Positions 28,222 to 36,436 of a stretch of DNA of 49,024 bases are shown here, piece by piece. The translations under genes and the position numbers were made by a program. The stretch's first letter is position 1; each line of letters begins with the position of its first letter. The notes under the pieces were generated by a model that was given only the letters and a program-made list of their open reading frames with translations, was not told where the DNA came from and did not search any database. Source of the stretch: Paenimyroides marinum (GTDB lineage: Bacteria; Bacteroidota; Bacteroidia; Flavobacteriales; Flavobacteriaceae); NCBI RefSeq assembly GCF_900108395.1, contig NZ_FNXE01000026.1, forward strand, positions 1 through 49,024, read 5' to 3'.

Positions 28222-28254
28222 AAAAAACCAACTCATTACGAGTTGGTTTTTTTA
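28222..28254. terminator. bidirectional terminator overlapping the mscS-like 3' end
   Basis: Stem AAAAACCAACTC / GAGTTGGTTTTT with loop ATTAC. One arm encodes the last residues (KKTNS) and stop of the minus-strand channel gene, so the two convergent genes share it. Confidence 0.9.
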
Positions 28255-29540
28255 TGGTATTGGTCTGCAAACAAATCGTGGAAATCTGCTGCGCTTGGCA
28301 GTTCAAAAAGTTCTAAATGAAAGTACGGAACCACAGCTATTACATGGTCAAAAATATCTGCCATAATGCCTTCGTATTCTGCCCAGACAATAGAGTTTGC
28401 AAATGTGTAAATCTCAATAGGCAAACCGTGCTCTGTGGGTTGTAAATGGCGTACCATGATGGCATATCTTTTATTGGTAGATTGAATGTTTAAAAGGTAT
28501 CTTTTAACGTATTCTCTAAACAATCCCACATTTGTCATTCGTCTGCCGTTTACTAACATTGTGGGGTCGTCAACGTGAGTGTGGTTATATGTGGCAATTT
28601 CTTGTTGCCGTTCCATAATGTATGATTTTAAAAGCTTAATACGCTTTAAATTTTCAATTTCATCAGCTTCTAAAAAGCGAACAGATCCCAATTTGATGTT
28701 AATGGATCGTTTGATGCGTCTGCCTCCGGATTTTTGCATTCCCCGATAGTTTTTAAACGAATCGCTGATTAACGCATACGTGGGAATGGTGGTAATGGTT
28801 TTGTCAAAATTTTGAACTTTAACGGTATTTAAATTTATTTCCAACACATCGCCGTCAGCACCGTATTTTGCCATTTCAATCCAATCGCCCACACGAACCA
28901 TATCGTTTGACGAAACCTGAATACTTGCCACAAAACCAAGAATGGTATCCTTAAAAACTAACATAACAATGGCAGATGCCGCTCCTAATGAAATAAGTAA
29001 TCCGTAAGGGTCTTTACCGGTTAATTCAGAAAAAATTAAGATGGCACAAACAATATACAGAAGAATCGCAATTACCTGAAAGTAACTGTCTAAAGGTTTA
29101 TCTGCAAATCGTTTTTTTGTGTTTAAATAATCTTTTACTGCATAAAAAATAGCTTTTACAAGTACGGTTACCGCTACAATAATAAGAATGTCAGTGATTT
29201 TTACCGTAAAGTTAATCCATTTTGGAAAACCTATAAAGATTACTGGTAACAACTGTTTGGCAATGATCAATGGTACTAAATGAGTAACATATTTTAAAAC
29301 CCTGTTGTGAATTAAAAAATCGTCGAACCGTGTTTTGCTTTTTCTTACAATTTTAATAACTGAAATTCTTAATAATTTACGTAATGAGATATCTACTAAA
29401 TACAATAAAGCAAATAGAACCATTAAGAGTAAAACAGCATTTAAATAATGGGCAAGTTCAGAAGAAATTCCTATTTTTAAAAGGGTGTCATATCCAAATG
29501 AGTAAATATTGCTTTTTAATTGATGGTCTAAAACATTCAT
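28236..29540 (-). CDS. MscS-family mechanosensitive ion channel
   Basis: 434 residues, about five transmembrane segments before the pore. The last helix carries the Gly/Ala-rich MscS pore pattern (GLLISLGAASAIVMLVFKDT, about 180-199), followed by GFVASIQVSSNDMVRVGDWI and the beta domain (ITTIPTYALISDSFKNY). The C-terminal domain is longer than E. coli MscS and resembles YbdG-type channels. It probably opens on hypo-osmotic shock. Its last codons lie in the shared terminator. Confidence 0.9.
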   Translation of the reverse strand: MNVLDHQLKSNIYSFGYDTLLKIGISSELAHYLNAVLLLMVLFALLYLVDISLRKLLRISVIKIVRKSKTRFDDFLIHNRVLKYVTHLVPLIIAKQLLPVIFIGFPKWINFTVKITDILIIVAVTVLVKAIFYAVKDYLNTKKRFADKPLDSYFQVIAILLYIVCAILIFSELTGKDPYGLLISLGAASAIVMLVFKDTILGFVASIQVSSNDMVRVGDWIEMAKYGADGDVLEINLNTVKVQNFDKTITTIPTYALISDSFKNYRGMQKSGGRRIKRSINIKLGSVRFLEADEIENLKRIKLLKSYIMERQQEIATYNHTHVDDPTMLVNGRRMTNVGLFREYVKRYLLNIQSTNKRYAIMVRHLQPTEHGLPIEIYTFANSIVWAEYEGIMADIFDHVIAVVPYFHLELFELPSAADFHDLFADQYHKKTNS

Positions 29541-29557
29541 TAATATAAGGGGTTTTT

Positions 29558-29587
29558 GAAAAAAATCCCGAATTGTCCGGGATTCAA
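29558..29587 (-). terminator. terminator of the OmpA lipoprotein gene
   Basis: Stem AATCCCGG / CCGGGATT-type inverted repeat with loop ACAATT, followed on the minus strand by a run of T. Confidence 0.82.
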
Positions 29588-29590
29588 GGT

Positions 29591-30469
29591 TTATAAGTCG
29601 TTTAACATCTTTGAGATTTCGTCTAACTTTGGTGTCAGGATTACCTCGATTCTACGGTTTTTTGCTTTATTGGTTGCCGAATTGTTTAATGCAACAGGCG
29701 CATATTCACTACGCCCGGCTGCTGTTAAGTTTTTCTTGTCGATGCCGTGCGTTTGTTCAATAATATTTACAATGGCAGTGGCACGTTTGGTTGATAAATC
29801 CCAGTTGTTAGTGATTCCGCCGCCCAGGTTTCCAACAATCTTATCGTTATCGGTATGTCCTTCAATCAATATGGAAATATCAGGATTTTTTGCCAATACT
29901 TCAGCCAACTGTCCCACAGCAGTTTTTCCTTCATTGCTCACTGTCCAGCTGCCCGATGGGAACAATAATTTGTTTTCCATTGATACATATACTTTTCCGT
30001 TTTTTTGCTCAACAGTTAATCCTTTGCCTTCAAATTCAAATAATGCTTTAGAAAGTGATTCTTTTAAGTTGCGAAGGTTCTTATCTTGTGCCGCCAATTT
30101 ACTCTCTAATTCTGCAACACGAGATGATTTTCCGGCTAATTCTTCTTTTAAGCTGTTGAGGCGTTCAATTTCTGCTTTGATTGCCTGATCGCTGTTTTTT
30201 TCTAAATTATCATAATCTTTTTGTAATTGATTATAAGCAATTTGTAATTTGTCGCGTTCGGCAACAGCATCATCTAATTGTGATTGCAAAGATTGATTTT
30301 TAGTACCCAAATCAAACGATTGCGATTTTAAATCTGTTGCTTCTCCGGTTAAACGTTCCAGTTCTTCGGCGCAGTTTTTATATTTTGCATCTAATTCGTT
30401 ATACAATCTTCTGGTAACGCAACTTGTTAAAAAAGGAAGGCAACAAGCTGCCAATAGTATTTTTTTCAT
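29591..30469 (-). CDS. OmpA-family peptidoglycan-binding lipoprotein
   Basis: 292 residues from MKKILLAACCLPFLTSC; lipobox FLTSC with Cys17. A longer frame to 30499 would overlap the exonuclease gene and precede the signal peptide, so it is rejected. Residues about 28-145 form a long coiled coil (Leu/Glu/Lys/Gln-rich heptads), then a C-terminal OmpA domain with the diaminopimelate-binding motif ILIEGHTDNDK (about 200-210) and NRRIEVIL. It tethers the outer membrane to the cell wall. It is located 16 bp downstream of xthA. Confidence 0.9.
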   Translation of the reverse strand: MKKILLAACCLPFLTSCVTRRLYNELDAKYKNCAEELERLTGEATDLKSQSFDLGTKNQSLQSQLDDAVAERDKLQIAYNQLQKDYDNLEKNSDQAIKAEIERLNSLKEELAGKSSRVAELESKLAAQDKNLRNLKESLSKALFEFEGKGLTVEQKNGKVYVSMENKLLFPSGSWTVSNEGKTAVGQLAEVLAKNPDISILIEGHTDNDKIVGNLGGGITNNWDLSTKRATAIVNIIEQTHGIDKKNLTAAGRSEYAPVALNNSATNKAKNRRIEVILTPKLDEISKMLNDL

Positions 30470-30485
30470 TGTTCTGAATGTTTTG

Positions 30486-31247
30486 TTAATCAATTTCAAT
30501 TGCCACGGGACAGTGGTCAGAATGCCTGGCTTCGGGCAAAATATAGGCTCGTTTTATACGATCCTTCATATTGTCTGCAACCAAATGGTAATCAATACGC
30601 CAGCCTTTATTGTTGTTTCGGGCATTGGCACGATAGCTCCACCACGAATAATTATGGGGCTCCGGATTCAGCATTCGGAACGAATCGATGAATCCGTTTT
30701 TCATAAATGTATCTAACCATTCACGTTCTTCGGGTAAAAATCCTGATACTTTTGCATTGCGTATAGGATCGTGAATATCAATTGCCTGATGACAAATGTT
30801 GTAATCGCCACAAATAATCAAGTTGGGAACAATAACTTTTAGTTCGTTGATGTAATTCTGAAAATCTGCCATATATTGAAACTTGTGTCCTAAACGCTCA
30901 CTATTTGTTCCGGAAGGCAGGTATAATGACATTACAGAGAAATCCTCAAAATCGGCACGAAGGTTTCGTCCTTCTTTATCCATATAATCGATTCCGGTTC
31001 CAAAAACTACCTTTTTAGGTTCGGTTTTACTTAAAATGGCAACGCCGCTGTATCCTTTTTTTTCTGCCGGAAAATAATATTGGTAGGGATAGCCCGCTGC
31101 CGTAATCTCTAATACAGGAATTTGCTCTGGTGTTGCTTTAATTTCCTGTAAACAAATAATATCCGGATTTGCAGCTTGCAACCAATCTAAAAAACCTTTT
31201 GTAATTGCCGCACGAATTCCGTTTACATTGTATGATAAAATTTTCAT
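30486..31247 (-). CDS. xthA: exodeoxyribonuclease III (AP endonuclease)
   Basis: 253 residues from MKILSYNVNGIR, the conserved start of the family; a frame to 31277 adds ten unlikely residues across the predicted promoter. Active-site elements: LQEIKA (Glu), GDYNICH (Asp/Asn), WRIDYHLV and SDHCPVAIEI (catalytic Asp-His pair). It acts on abasic sites and 3' blocked ends in base-excision repair. The OmpA lipoprotein gene follows by 16 bp. Confidence 0.94.
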   Translation of the reverse strand: MKILSYNVNGIRAAITKGFLDWLQAANPDIICLQEIKATPEQIPVLEITAAGYPYQYYFPAEKKGYSGVAILSKTEPKKVVFGTGIDYMDKEGRNLRADFEDFSVMSLYLPSGTNSERLGHKFQYMADFQNYINELKVIVPNLIICGDYNICHQAIDIHDPIRNAKVSGFLPEEREWLDTFMKNGFIDSFRMLNPEPHNYSWWSYRANARNNNKGWRIDYHLVADNMKDRIKRAYILPEARHSDHCPVAIEID

Positions 31248-31266
31248 TGATAAAATAGGGTTTTGC

Positions 31267-31274
31267 CAAAAATA
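31267..31274 (-). promoter_or_regulatory. predicted xthA -7 box
   Basis: TATTTTTG on the minus strand, about 20 bp upstream of the chosen xthA start; it also argues against the longer start. Confidence 0.5.
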
Positions 31275-31456
31275 CATATTTCATTTAGTAAGAAAAATAC
31301 ATTTAACGAGTTGTTTTGTTTTTAATGGTCTTTATATTGGAATTCTTATGCCTATTTTCGATATTGCAAATAGTATCAGGAGGTAACAATCTGTAAAAGG
31401 TATGACCTGGTGATATTATATCCTTAAGAAAAGAAATAAATTGACTGTAAAATTTC

Positions 31457-31464
31457 TATATTTG
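31457..31464 (+). promoter_or_regulatory. predicted -7 box for the barrel protein at 31482
   Basis: TATATTTG, 17 bp before the ATG; the leader would be about 10 nt. The spacing to the nearest TTG (31441-31443) is too short, so the -33 part is uncertain. Confidence 0.5.
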
Positions 31465-31481
31465 TCAAAAATATCGTAAAA

Positions 31482-32039
31482 ATGAAAAAAATAGCTGTAG
31501 CAATTTGTGCTTTAGTGGGTACAGCAAATGTACAGGCACAAGCTTTAAACGAAGTAGAATTAAACATTTTTAACACTATTGTAAACCAGTCGGTTGAAAT
31601 TGGTTATGAACATTTTATTGATCAGGATCAATCAGTAGGAGTAGATTTAATGATTAATGACCGTTTTTCTTATTTCGGGCAGAATAAAAAGGAAGGTAAG
31701 TTCAAACAATTTAATACCAATGCCATTGCAGTAAATTATAGTTTTTATTTTGGAGGAAAAGAAGGAGAACACGCTTCAGGCTTATATGCACAACCCTTTT
31801 TAAAATACCGTTTTGGAGATTATGAGCACGATATAAAAACAGAATCTGGTTATACACGCACAACAACCGATATGAATTCATTCATTATTGGTGTGGGAGC
31901 AGGTTATAAATTAGTAAAAAATGATGCTTTTACCATTTCGCCATTTATTAATATAGCAAGAAACTTTAGTGATGATGTAATTGACGAATTTGCAGGTATT
32001 GAATTAAATGCAGGTATCAATATTGGTTATCGCTTTTAA
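31482..32039 (+). CDS. small outer-membrane beta-barrel protein
   Basis: 185 residues, signal peptide ending near NVQAQA (21). The mature chain has roughly eight amphipathic strands (EVELNIFNTIVNQSVEIGYE, NAIAVNYSFYFG, NSFIIGVGAGYKLV) and a terminal aromatic GYRF, as in OmpX/OmpW-sized barrels or DUF3575-like proteins. The function is not known. Single gene with its own -7 box and terminator. Confidence 0.75.
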   Translation: MKKIAVAICALVGTANVQAQALNEVELNIFNTIVNQSVEIGYEHFIDQDQSVGVDLMINDRFSYFGQNKKEGKFKQFNTNAIAVNYSFYFGGKEGEHASGLYAQPFLKYRFGDYEHDIKTESGYTRTTTDMNSFIIGVGAGYKLVKNDAFTISPFINIARNFSDDVIDEFAGIELNAGINIGYRF

Positions 32040-32049
32040 AAACTGAAAT

Positions 32050-32086
32050 AGTAAAAACCCTTTATCAATTGATAAAGGGTTTTTTG
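32050..32086. terminator. terminator between the barrel gene and trpS
   Basis: Stem AAACCCTTTATCAA / TTGATAAAGGGTTT with almost no loop, T-rich on the plus strand. Confidence 0.88.
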
Positions 32087-32095
32087 TATAAACTT

Positions 32096-33064
32096 TTAAT
32101 ACCCCAGCTTCTCTCTAACTTTATTTAAAGTTCTGTTAGCGATGACAGCGGCTTTTGCAGCGCCTTCGTTTAAGAAGTGATCCACTTCATCTAAATGGTT
32201 CATATAGTAAGTATATTTTTCGCGAATATCTTTGAATTTTTCGCAAATCAGCTCAAACAAGGCTTGTTTGGCATGTCCGTAACCGTAATTTCCACCTTCG
32301 TAATTGACACGCATTTGAGCTATTTGTTCATCAGAAGCTAATAATTTGTACAACGCAAATACATTACAGGTATCCGGGTTTTTAGGTTCTTCTAACGGAG
32401 TGGCATCAGTAACAATCGCCATAATTTGTTTGCGTAACTTTTTATCGTCTTCAAAAATATTAATAAAGTTATTGCGGCTTTTGCTCATTTTTTCACCGTC
32501 GGTTCCGGGAATAGTCATAATGTCTTCGGCTATTTTAGCTTTGGGCAACACAAAAACTTCGCCCATTTGGTGGTTAAAACGAGCAGCTACATCACGTGTG
32601 ATTTCTATATGCTGCAACTGGTCTTTTCCCACAGGTACAAATTCGGCATCGTACAATAAAATGTCAGCTGCCATAAGCATCGGATAAGTGAATAAACCGG
32701 CATTTATATTTTCCAAATAACTCGATTTATCCTTAAATGAATGCGCCAACGTTAAACGCTGAAACGGAAAAAAACAGCTTAAGTACCAGGTAAGCTCACA
32801 GGTTTGTGGTACACTTGATTGTTTGTAGAAGGTTACACGATTGGTATCCAATCCGCAAGCCAGCCAGGTTGCAGCCACACTGTATGTATTTTCTTTTAAT
32901 GTTTTAGCGTCTTTAATTTGTGTAGCCGAATGCAGGTCGGCGATAAATAAAAACGTTTCATTTTCAGGATTGTTTGCCATTTCTATTGCCGGCAAAATAG
33001 CTCCTAAAAGATTTCCTAAGTGTGGGGTTCCGGTACTTTGAACTCCTGTTAATACTTTTGCCAT
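32096..33064 (-). CDS. trpS: tryptophanyl-tRNA synthetase
   Basis: 322 residues. Class I signatures: TGTPHLGN (HIGH-type, 11-18) and KMSKS (192-196), with the tryptophan-pocket segment PVGKDQLQHIEITRDVA. It charges tRNA-Trp in the cytoplasm. Single-gene unit; a TAAATTTG box lies at 33085-33092 on the minus strand. Confidence 0.96.
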   Translation of the reverse strand: MAKVLTGVQSTGTPHLGNLLGAILPAIEMANNPENETFLFIADLHSATQIKDAKTLKENTYSVAATWLACGLDTNRVTFYKQSSVPQTCELTWYLSCFFPFQRLTLAHSFKDKSSYLENINAGLFTYPMLMAADILLYDAEFVPVGKDQLQHIEITRDVAARFNHQMGEVFVLPKAKIAEDIMTIPGTDGEKMSKSRNNFINIFEDDKKLRKQIMAIVTDATPLEEPKNPDTCNVFALYKLLASDEQIAQMRVNYEGGNYGYGHAKQALFELICEKFKDIREKYTYYMNHLDEVDHFLNEGAAKAAVIANRTLNKVREKLGY

Positions 33065-33084
33065 TTTATCGATTAAAATTTTTA

Positions 33085-33092
33085 CAAATTTA
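33085..33092 (-). promoter_or_regulatory. predicted trpS -7 box
   Basis: TAAATTTG on the minus strand, 20 bp before the trpS start; no clear -33 partner. Confidence 0.4.
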
Positions 33093-33155
33093 AAGTATTC
33101 TATGGTGGTGGTAAAATTTATTTTATTTATTAATTTGCAGGGTCAAACAAAATAA

Positions 33156-33899
33156 ATGATGCTGCTAAAAAAAATTGCATGGTTTCTCTGGAAAATATGG
33201 TTTTATACGTTGATATTAATCGTGATATTGGTGCTTTCACCTTTCCTGATTGTTTCGTTATCAACAGATAAATTCTATCGTTTCTTTTTTATTTTAGCAA
33301 GAATCTGGGCACATTGCGTTTTTTATGGCACGGGCTTTACCAAAAAGGTATTGGTAAAACAAAAATTTGATCCAAGGAGAAGCTATATACTTACGGCAAA
33401 TCACACATCGATGATGGATATTATGCTGATGTTGATTTTAGTAAAAAATCCGTTTGTATTCGTAGGAAAGAAGGAATTGGCAAAGTTGCCGATATTTGGT
33501 TATTTCTATAAAAAAGCCTGTATTCTTGTGGACAGATCAAGTGCAGTGAGCCGCCAAAAGACAATGATTGCTGCCGCACAAAAATTAGCAAATGGTTTAA
33601 GTGTTTGTATTTTTCCCGAAGGTGGTGTGCCCGATGACGAATCTGTTGTTTTAGACGAATTTAAAGACGGAGCTTTTCGCTTGGCGATTGATTTTGAAAT
33701 TCCGGTAGTCCCTATGACTTTTGTAGGATTAAAAAAGATGTTTCCTTTCCGGTTTTTTGCAGGATACCCCGGAAAGGTATTGATTCATCAGCACCCGTTT
33801 GTAGAAACCAAAGGATTGACCCAACGCGATAAACCACAGCTGAAAGAAGAAGTTCGCGAAATGATTTTAAAACCGTTGTTATGGCATGAATCTGTCTGA
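33156..33899 (+). CDS. plsC: 1-acyl-sn-glycerol-3-phosphate acyltransferase
   Basis: 247 residues. An N-terminal membrane segment (about 8-36) is followed by the PlsC domain with the H(x)4D catalytic motif NHTSMMD (82-88), the FVGKKELAKLPIFGY block and FPEGG (about 155-159). It makes phosphatidic acid at the inner membrane. There are two adjacent possible ATGs at the start; the first is used. It is divergent from trpS. Confidence 0.92.
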   Translation: MMLLKKIAWFLWKIWFYTLILIVILVLSPFLIVSLSTDKFYRFFFILARIWAHCVFYGTGFTKKVLVKQKFDPRRSYILTANHTSMMDIMLMLILVKNPFVFVGKKELAKLPIFGYFYKKACILVDRSSAVSRQKTMIAAAQKLANGLSVCIFPEGGVPDDESVVLDEFKDGAFRLAIDFEIPVVPMTFVGLKKMFPFRFFAGYPGKVLIHQHPFVETKGLTQRDKPQLKEEVREMILKPLLWHESV

Positions 33900-34019
33900 T
33901 TTAAGTTTTTTCTTTCTTGTTTCAATTCCTATCAATATGTTTTAAATTTTATTATTTCTATAGTAGAAAGATTCTTTGTGTGTCAAAAAATCAATAAATG
34001 ATGAGTGATGTGTTTTTTA

Positions 34020-35066
34020 TTAAAAATTAGTAAAAAAGGGTAAAAGATTGTCTTTTTTGTAAGCATAAGTGTTTCTAAAATTCGCATGTTGTGTAGCCGT
34101 AAAATAATCGCAAAATATTTGATGAATTGGCTCATTAGTATGTGATGCTTTAATACCTAACTGAAAATATAAATCCAAAATTTTGTGAGATAAACTGGCA
34201 ACGAGTCGTTTGCCAAACTCATGAATTTCGGTTTGAATTCCGTCTGGAATTTCTTCGTTATTTCCTAACAGATATTCCATTTTATCCGCAAAAAAATAAA
34301 TTTGGTTTTCATTGTCTCGAAGTTCCTGTTTGAATCCCGATAAATCTAGATTCAAACGAATTTTTTCTGCTTCATCAAGAAAATGTTCTGCCATTCCCAG
34401 ATAATTAACCAACAAGGTTAAATCGGCAAAAATGCGAAACGGAATCTTATCCAAAACGGCATCGGTATAAAATTCGTTGTAAATAAAACTGTGATTGGCA
34501 TCAACCAAAATAGCATCAACCGTAAACGAAAAAGTTCCGGTAGCCTGCATTCCCATAGCTTGCCAGTCGGCAATAATTTCAACCTGATCTTTGGGGATAA
34601 TAAACGAACGAATCATTTCATTTCCTTCTTTATCTAGAACAGGTTTGCCATTTGTTGTAAGGCGTGCATTCAACGTAAAATGACTTAAATGTGGTGCACC
34701 GGTAGCAAATGTCCATTTGCCGTTAATTAAAAATTGATTGTTTACCATTTCGGCAGTTCCGCCAATAGCACCGCTGCCGCCAAAACATGTGAAATGATTT
34801 TTAAAAAGTTCTGTGGCAATTTCGGGTTTTAGGTTTCTTGAGAAATAATTGGCTCCGGCGCATAAGGTAACCATCCAGCCCAAACTGCCATCGGTTTTGG
34901 CTAACTTTTTCAGTAACTTCAAACCTTCTTTAAACGATAGTCCTAACCCGAAATATTTTTTTGGAACCCAGATCTGCAACCAGCGTTGTTCAAAAATATG
35001 TTGCATTATTTCATCTGGCATCCAATTACTGCCTGATAATTTGTTTTGCAAATCGGCATTAAGCAT
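34020..35066 (-). CDS. acyl-CoA dehydrogenase-like flavoprotein
   Basis: 348 residues with the acyl-CoA dehydrogenase fold: an N-terminal helical part (about 1-95; KTDGSLGWMVTLCAGAN), a beta barrel (about 96-205; INGKWTFATGAPHLSHFTLN, QAMGMQATGTFSF) and a C-terminal helical bundle. It lacks an obvious catalytic base and resembles the flavin-dependent monooxygenase side of the family (DszC/HpaB-like), so a true dehydrogenase role is uncertain. Its start overlaps the pnuT gene by 8 bp and the pair is under a TPP riboswitch, suggesting a link to thiamine or thiazole/pyrimidine compounds. Confidence 0.8.
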   Translation of the reverse strand: MLNADLQNKLSGSNWMPDEIMQHIFEQRWLQIWVPKKYFGLGLSFKEGLKLLKKLAKTDGSLGWMVTLCAGANYFSRNLKPEIATELFKNHFTCFGGSGAIGGTAEMVNNQFLINGKWTFATGAPHLSHFTLNARLTTNGKPVLDKEGNEMIRSFIIPKDQVEIIADWQAMGMQATGTFSFTVDAILVDANHSFIYNEFYTDAVLDKIPFRIFADLTLLVNYLGMAEHFLDEAEKIRLNLDLSGFKQELRDNENQIYFFADKMEYLLGNNEEIPDGIQTEIHEFGKRLVASLSHKILDLYFQLGIKASHTNEPIHQIFCDYFTATQHANFRNTYAYKKDNLLPFFTNF

Positions 35067-35649
35067 GTTGTTGTCGTTTTAAGATTTTGTACCAGTTGAT
35101 GTATCCAAAAATGGCAACCACAAACAAAAAAGCGGTTAGTACAGCATAAAGATACAAATCTTTGTGAATAAGCAGGGGTACCGCCATAAAGTTACTGATG
35201 TTCAGTAAAATCCAGTTTTCTATTTTTCGTTTTGCCATTAACCACATTCCTGCCCATGCAAAGGCAGTAACTAACGAATCCCAAACAGGTACATCGCTAT
35301 CGGTAAAACGCGTTAAAAAGGTATAGAAAATCGTGAAAGCGATAAAGACAATACCGGTTGCTTTATATTTTTCGGTTTTTGTGGTAAACGTGATGGGCGT
35401 TTCGGTTTGCTGTTTGCCAAATTTCCAGAACAACCAACCGTAAATACTCATTATTAAATAATAAAAATCCAGTGAAAATTCGGCATACAGTTTTGCGTGA
35501 AACTTTACATACATTGCCAAAAGGATACCGGCAATTCCGAAAAGATAATTGTGAATGTTGTTTTTTTGCGCCAAAAGCACCTGAACCACGGCGAAAGCAA
35601 CACCCAGCCATTCAATCCATGTGGTTTTACTTAAAATTTCCTGCATCAT
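35059..35649 (-). CDS. pnuT: PnuC-family transporter, probably thiamine transporter PnuT
   Basis: 196 residues with about seven transmembrane helices and PnuC-type features (QKNNIHNYLFGIAGILL, SLDFYYLIMSIYGWLFWKF, WMLMAKRKIENW-like ending). Family members import nicotinamide riboside (PnuC), riboflavin (PnuX) or thiamine (PnuT). The TPP riboswitch directly upstream (35681-35763) argues for thiamine. The assignment rests on that regulator rather than on substrate residues. It overlaps the acyl-CoA-dehydrogenase-like gene. Confidence 0.87.
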   Translation of the reverse strand: MMQEILSKTTWIEWLGVAFAVVQVLLAQKNNIHNYLFGIAGILLAMYVKFHAKLYAEFSLDFYYLIMSIYGWLFWKFGKQQTETPITFTTKTEKYKATGIVFIAFTIFYTFLTRFTDSDVPVWDSLVTAFAWAGMWLMAKRKIENWILLNISNFMAVPLLIHKDLYLYAVLTAFLFVVAIFGYINWYKILKRQQHA

Positions 35650-35680
35650 ATAATAAATTAAATGATGAGATGATAAAGAT

Positions 35681-35763
35681 ACAATCCCTCCGCCGGCATT
35701 ATCCGGATCAGGTGCAGAACCAATTTCCCGGGTATCATCTCAGCCAATAAGGCACCCCGTTGC
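35681..35763 (-). promoter_or_regulatory. TPP (THI-box) riboswitch
   Basis: On the minus strand all conserved parts are in order: GGGGTGCC, GGCTGAGATGATACCC, ACCTGATCCGGATAATGC and CGGAGGGA. A short P1 stem (GCAA with TTGT) closes it at 35760-35763 and 35681-35684. It ends 31 bp before the pnuT start, so it probably acts on translation initiation or early transcription; I see no separate terminator hairpin after it. Confidence 0.96.
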
Positions 35764-35820
35764 GGGTTCAAAATTGCGGATTTTTTCTGGATCGTGAAAG
35801 GTTTTTACGTATTTATTAAA

Positions 35821-35828
35821 TACTTTTG
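35821..35828 (+). promoter_or_regulatory. predicted -7 box for the zinc-ribbon protein
   Basis: TACTTTTG, 12 bp before the ATG at 35841. Its last three bases (TTG at 35826-35828) could be misread as an upstream start codon. Confidence 0.55.
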
Positions 35829-35840
35829 CAAAAAAAAATC

Positions 35841-36401
35841 ATGAGTAATATCTGTACCAATTGTGATACCGCGAATAGTTTAGACGCAAAATTTTGTAAA
35901 AGTTGTGGTTATTCTTTGCCAAAGCAAAACTCTGTGAAGGAAGTGATACATACTGAAACTGAAACAGACAAGAAAGTTATTAAGAAAAAATCGAACATAC
36001 CCGCAGTAATAGGTTCTGTAGTAGGTTTTTTTGCAATGTATTTCCTTGTTCAATCTTTCTTTAATAATGATAATTCTATTGATAAAGAGATGAAGGCTAT
36101 TGCAGATGAGCTTAATAAAACCTGTCCAGTGCAAGTTGATGAATACACTGTTTTAGAAAATACTGTGGCACTGCCAGGAAAGGTTTTTCAATACAATTAC
36201 AAATTGATAAGTTTAGATAAATCTGAAGTTAATTTAGATACTGTACGTAAATATGTGTATCCGGGTATTTTAGAAAACATCAAAACAAATCCTTCTATGG
36301 AACCTCAAAGAAAAAGAGATGTAACTTTTAAATATTGTTATAAAGATAAAAATGGTGCTTTTGTTGACCAATATGTAGTTAAACCAAACGATTACAAATA
36401 A
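35841..36401 (+). CDS. zinc-ribbon membrane protein, unknown function
   Basis: 186 residues from the ATG at 35841. The N-terminus is a zinc ribbon (CTNC at about 5-8, CKSC at about 22-25), then a charged linker, one transmembrane helix (about 54-74) and an extracytoplasmic domain of about 110 residues with a Cys near 90 and another near 166. This is the common zinc_ribbon_2 plus single-helix layout; no function is known. A terminator shared with recA follows. Confidence 0.75.
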   Translation: MSNICTNCDTANSLDAKFCKSCGYSLPKQNSVKEVIHTETETDKKVIKKKSNIPAVIGSVVGFFAMYFLVQSFFNNDNSIDKEMKAIADELNKTCPVQVDEYTVLENTVALPGKVFQYNYKLISLDKSEVNLDTVRKYVYPGILENIKTNPSMEPQRKRDVTFKYCYKDKNGAFVDQYVVKPNDYK

Positions 36402-36436
36402 AAAACTCCCTTTCAATTGTGAAAGGGAGTTTTTTC
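36400..36436. terminator. bidirectional terminator, zinc-ribbon gene and recA
   Basis: Stem AAAACTCCCTTTCA / TGAAAGGGAGTTTT with loop ATTG, T-rich on both strands. Confidence 0.92.

Noticed and set aside
35059..35649. Nicotinamide riboside transporter PnuC
   Set aside because: The family fits, but the TPP riboswitch directly upstream favours thiamine.
35826..35840. TTG upstream start for the zinc-ribbon protein
   Set aside because: It falls inside the predicted -7 box, and the ATG at 35841 gives the normal zinc-ribbon start.
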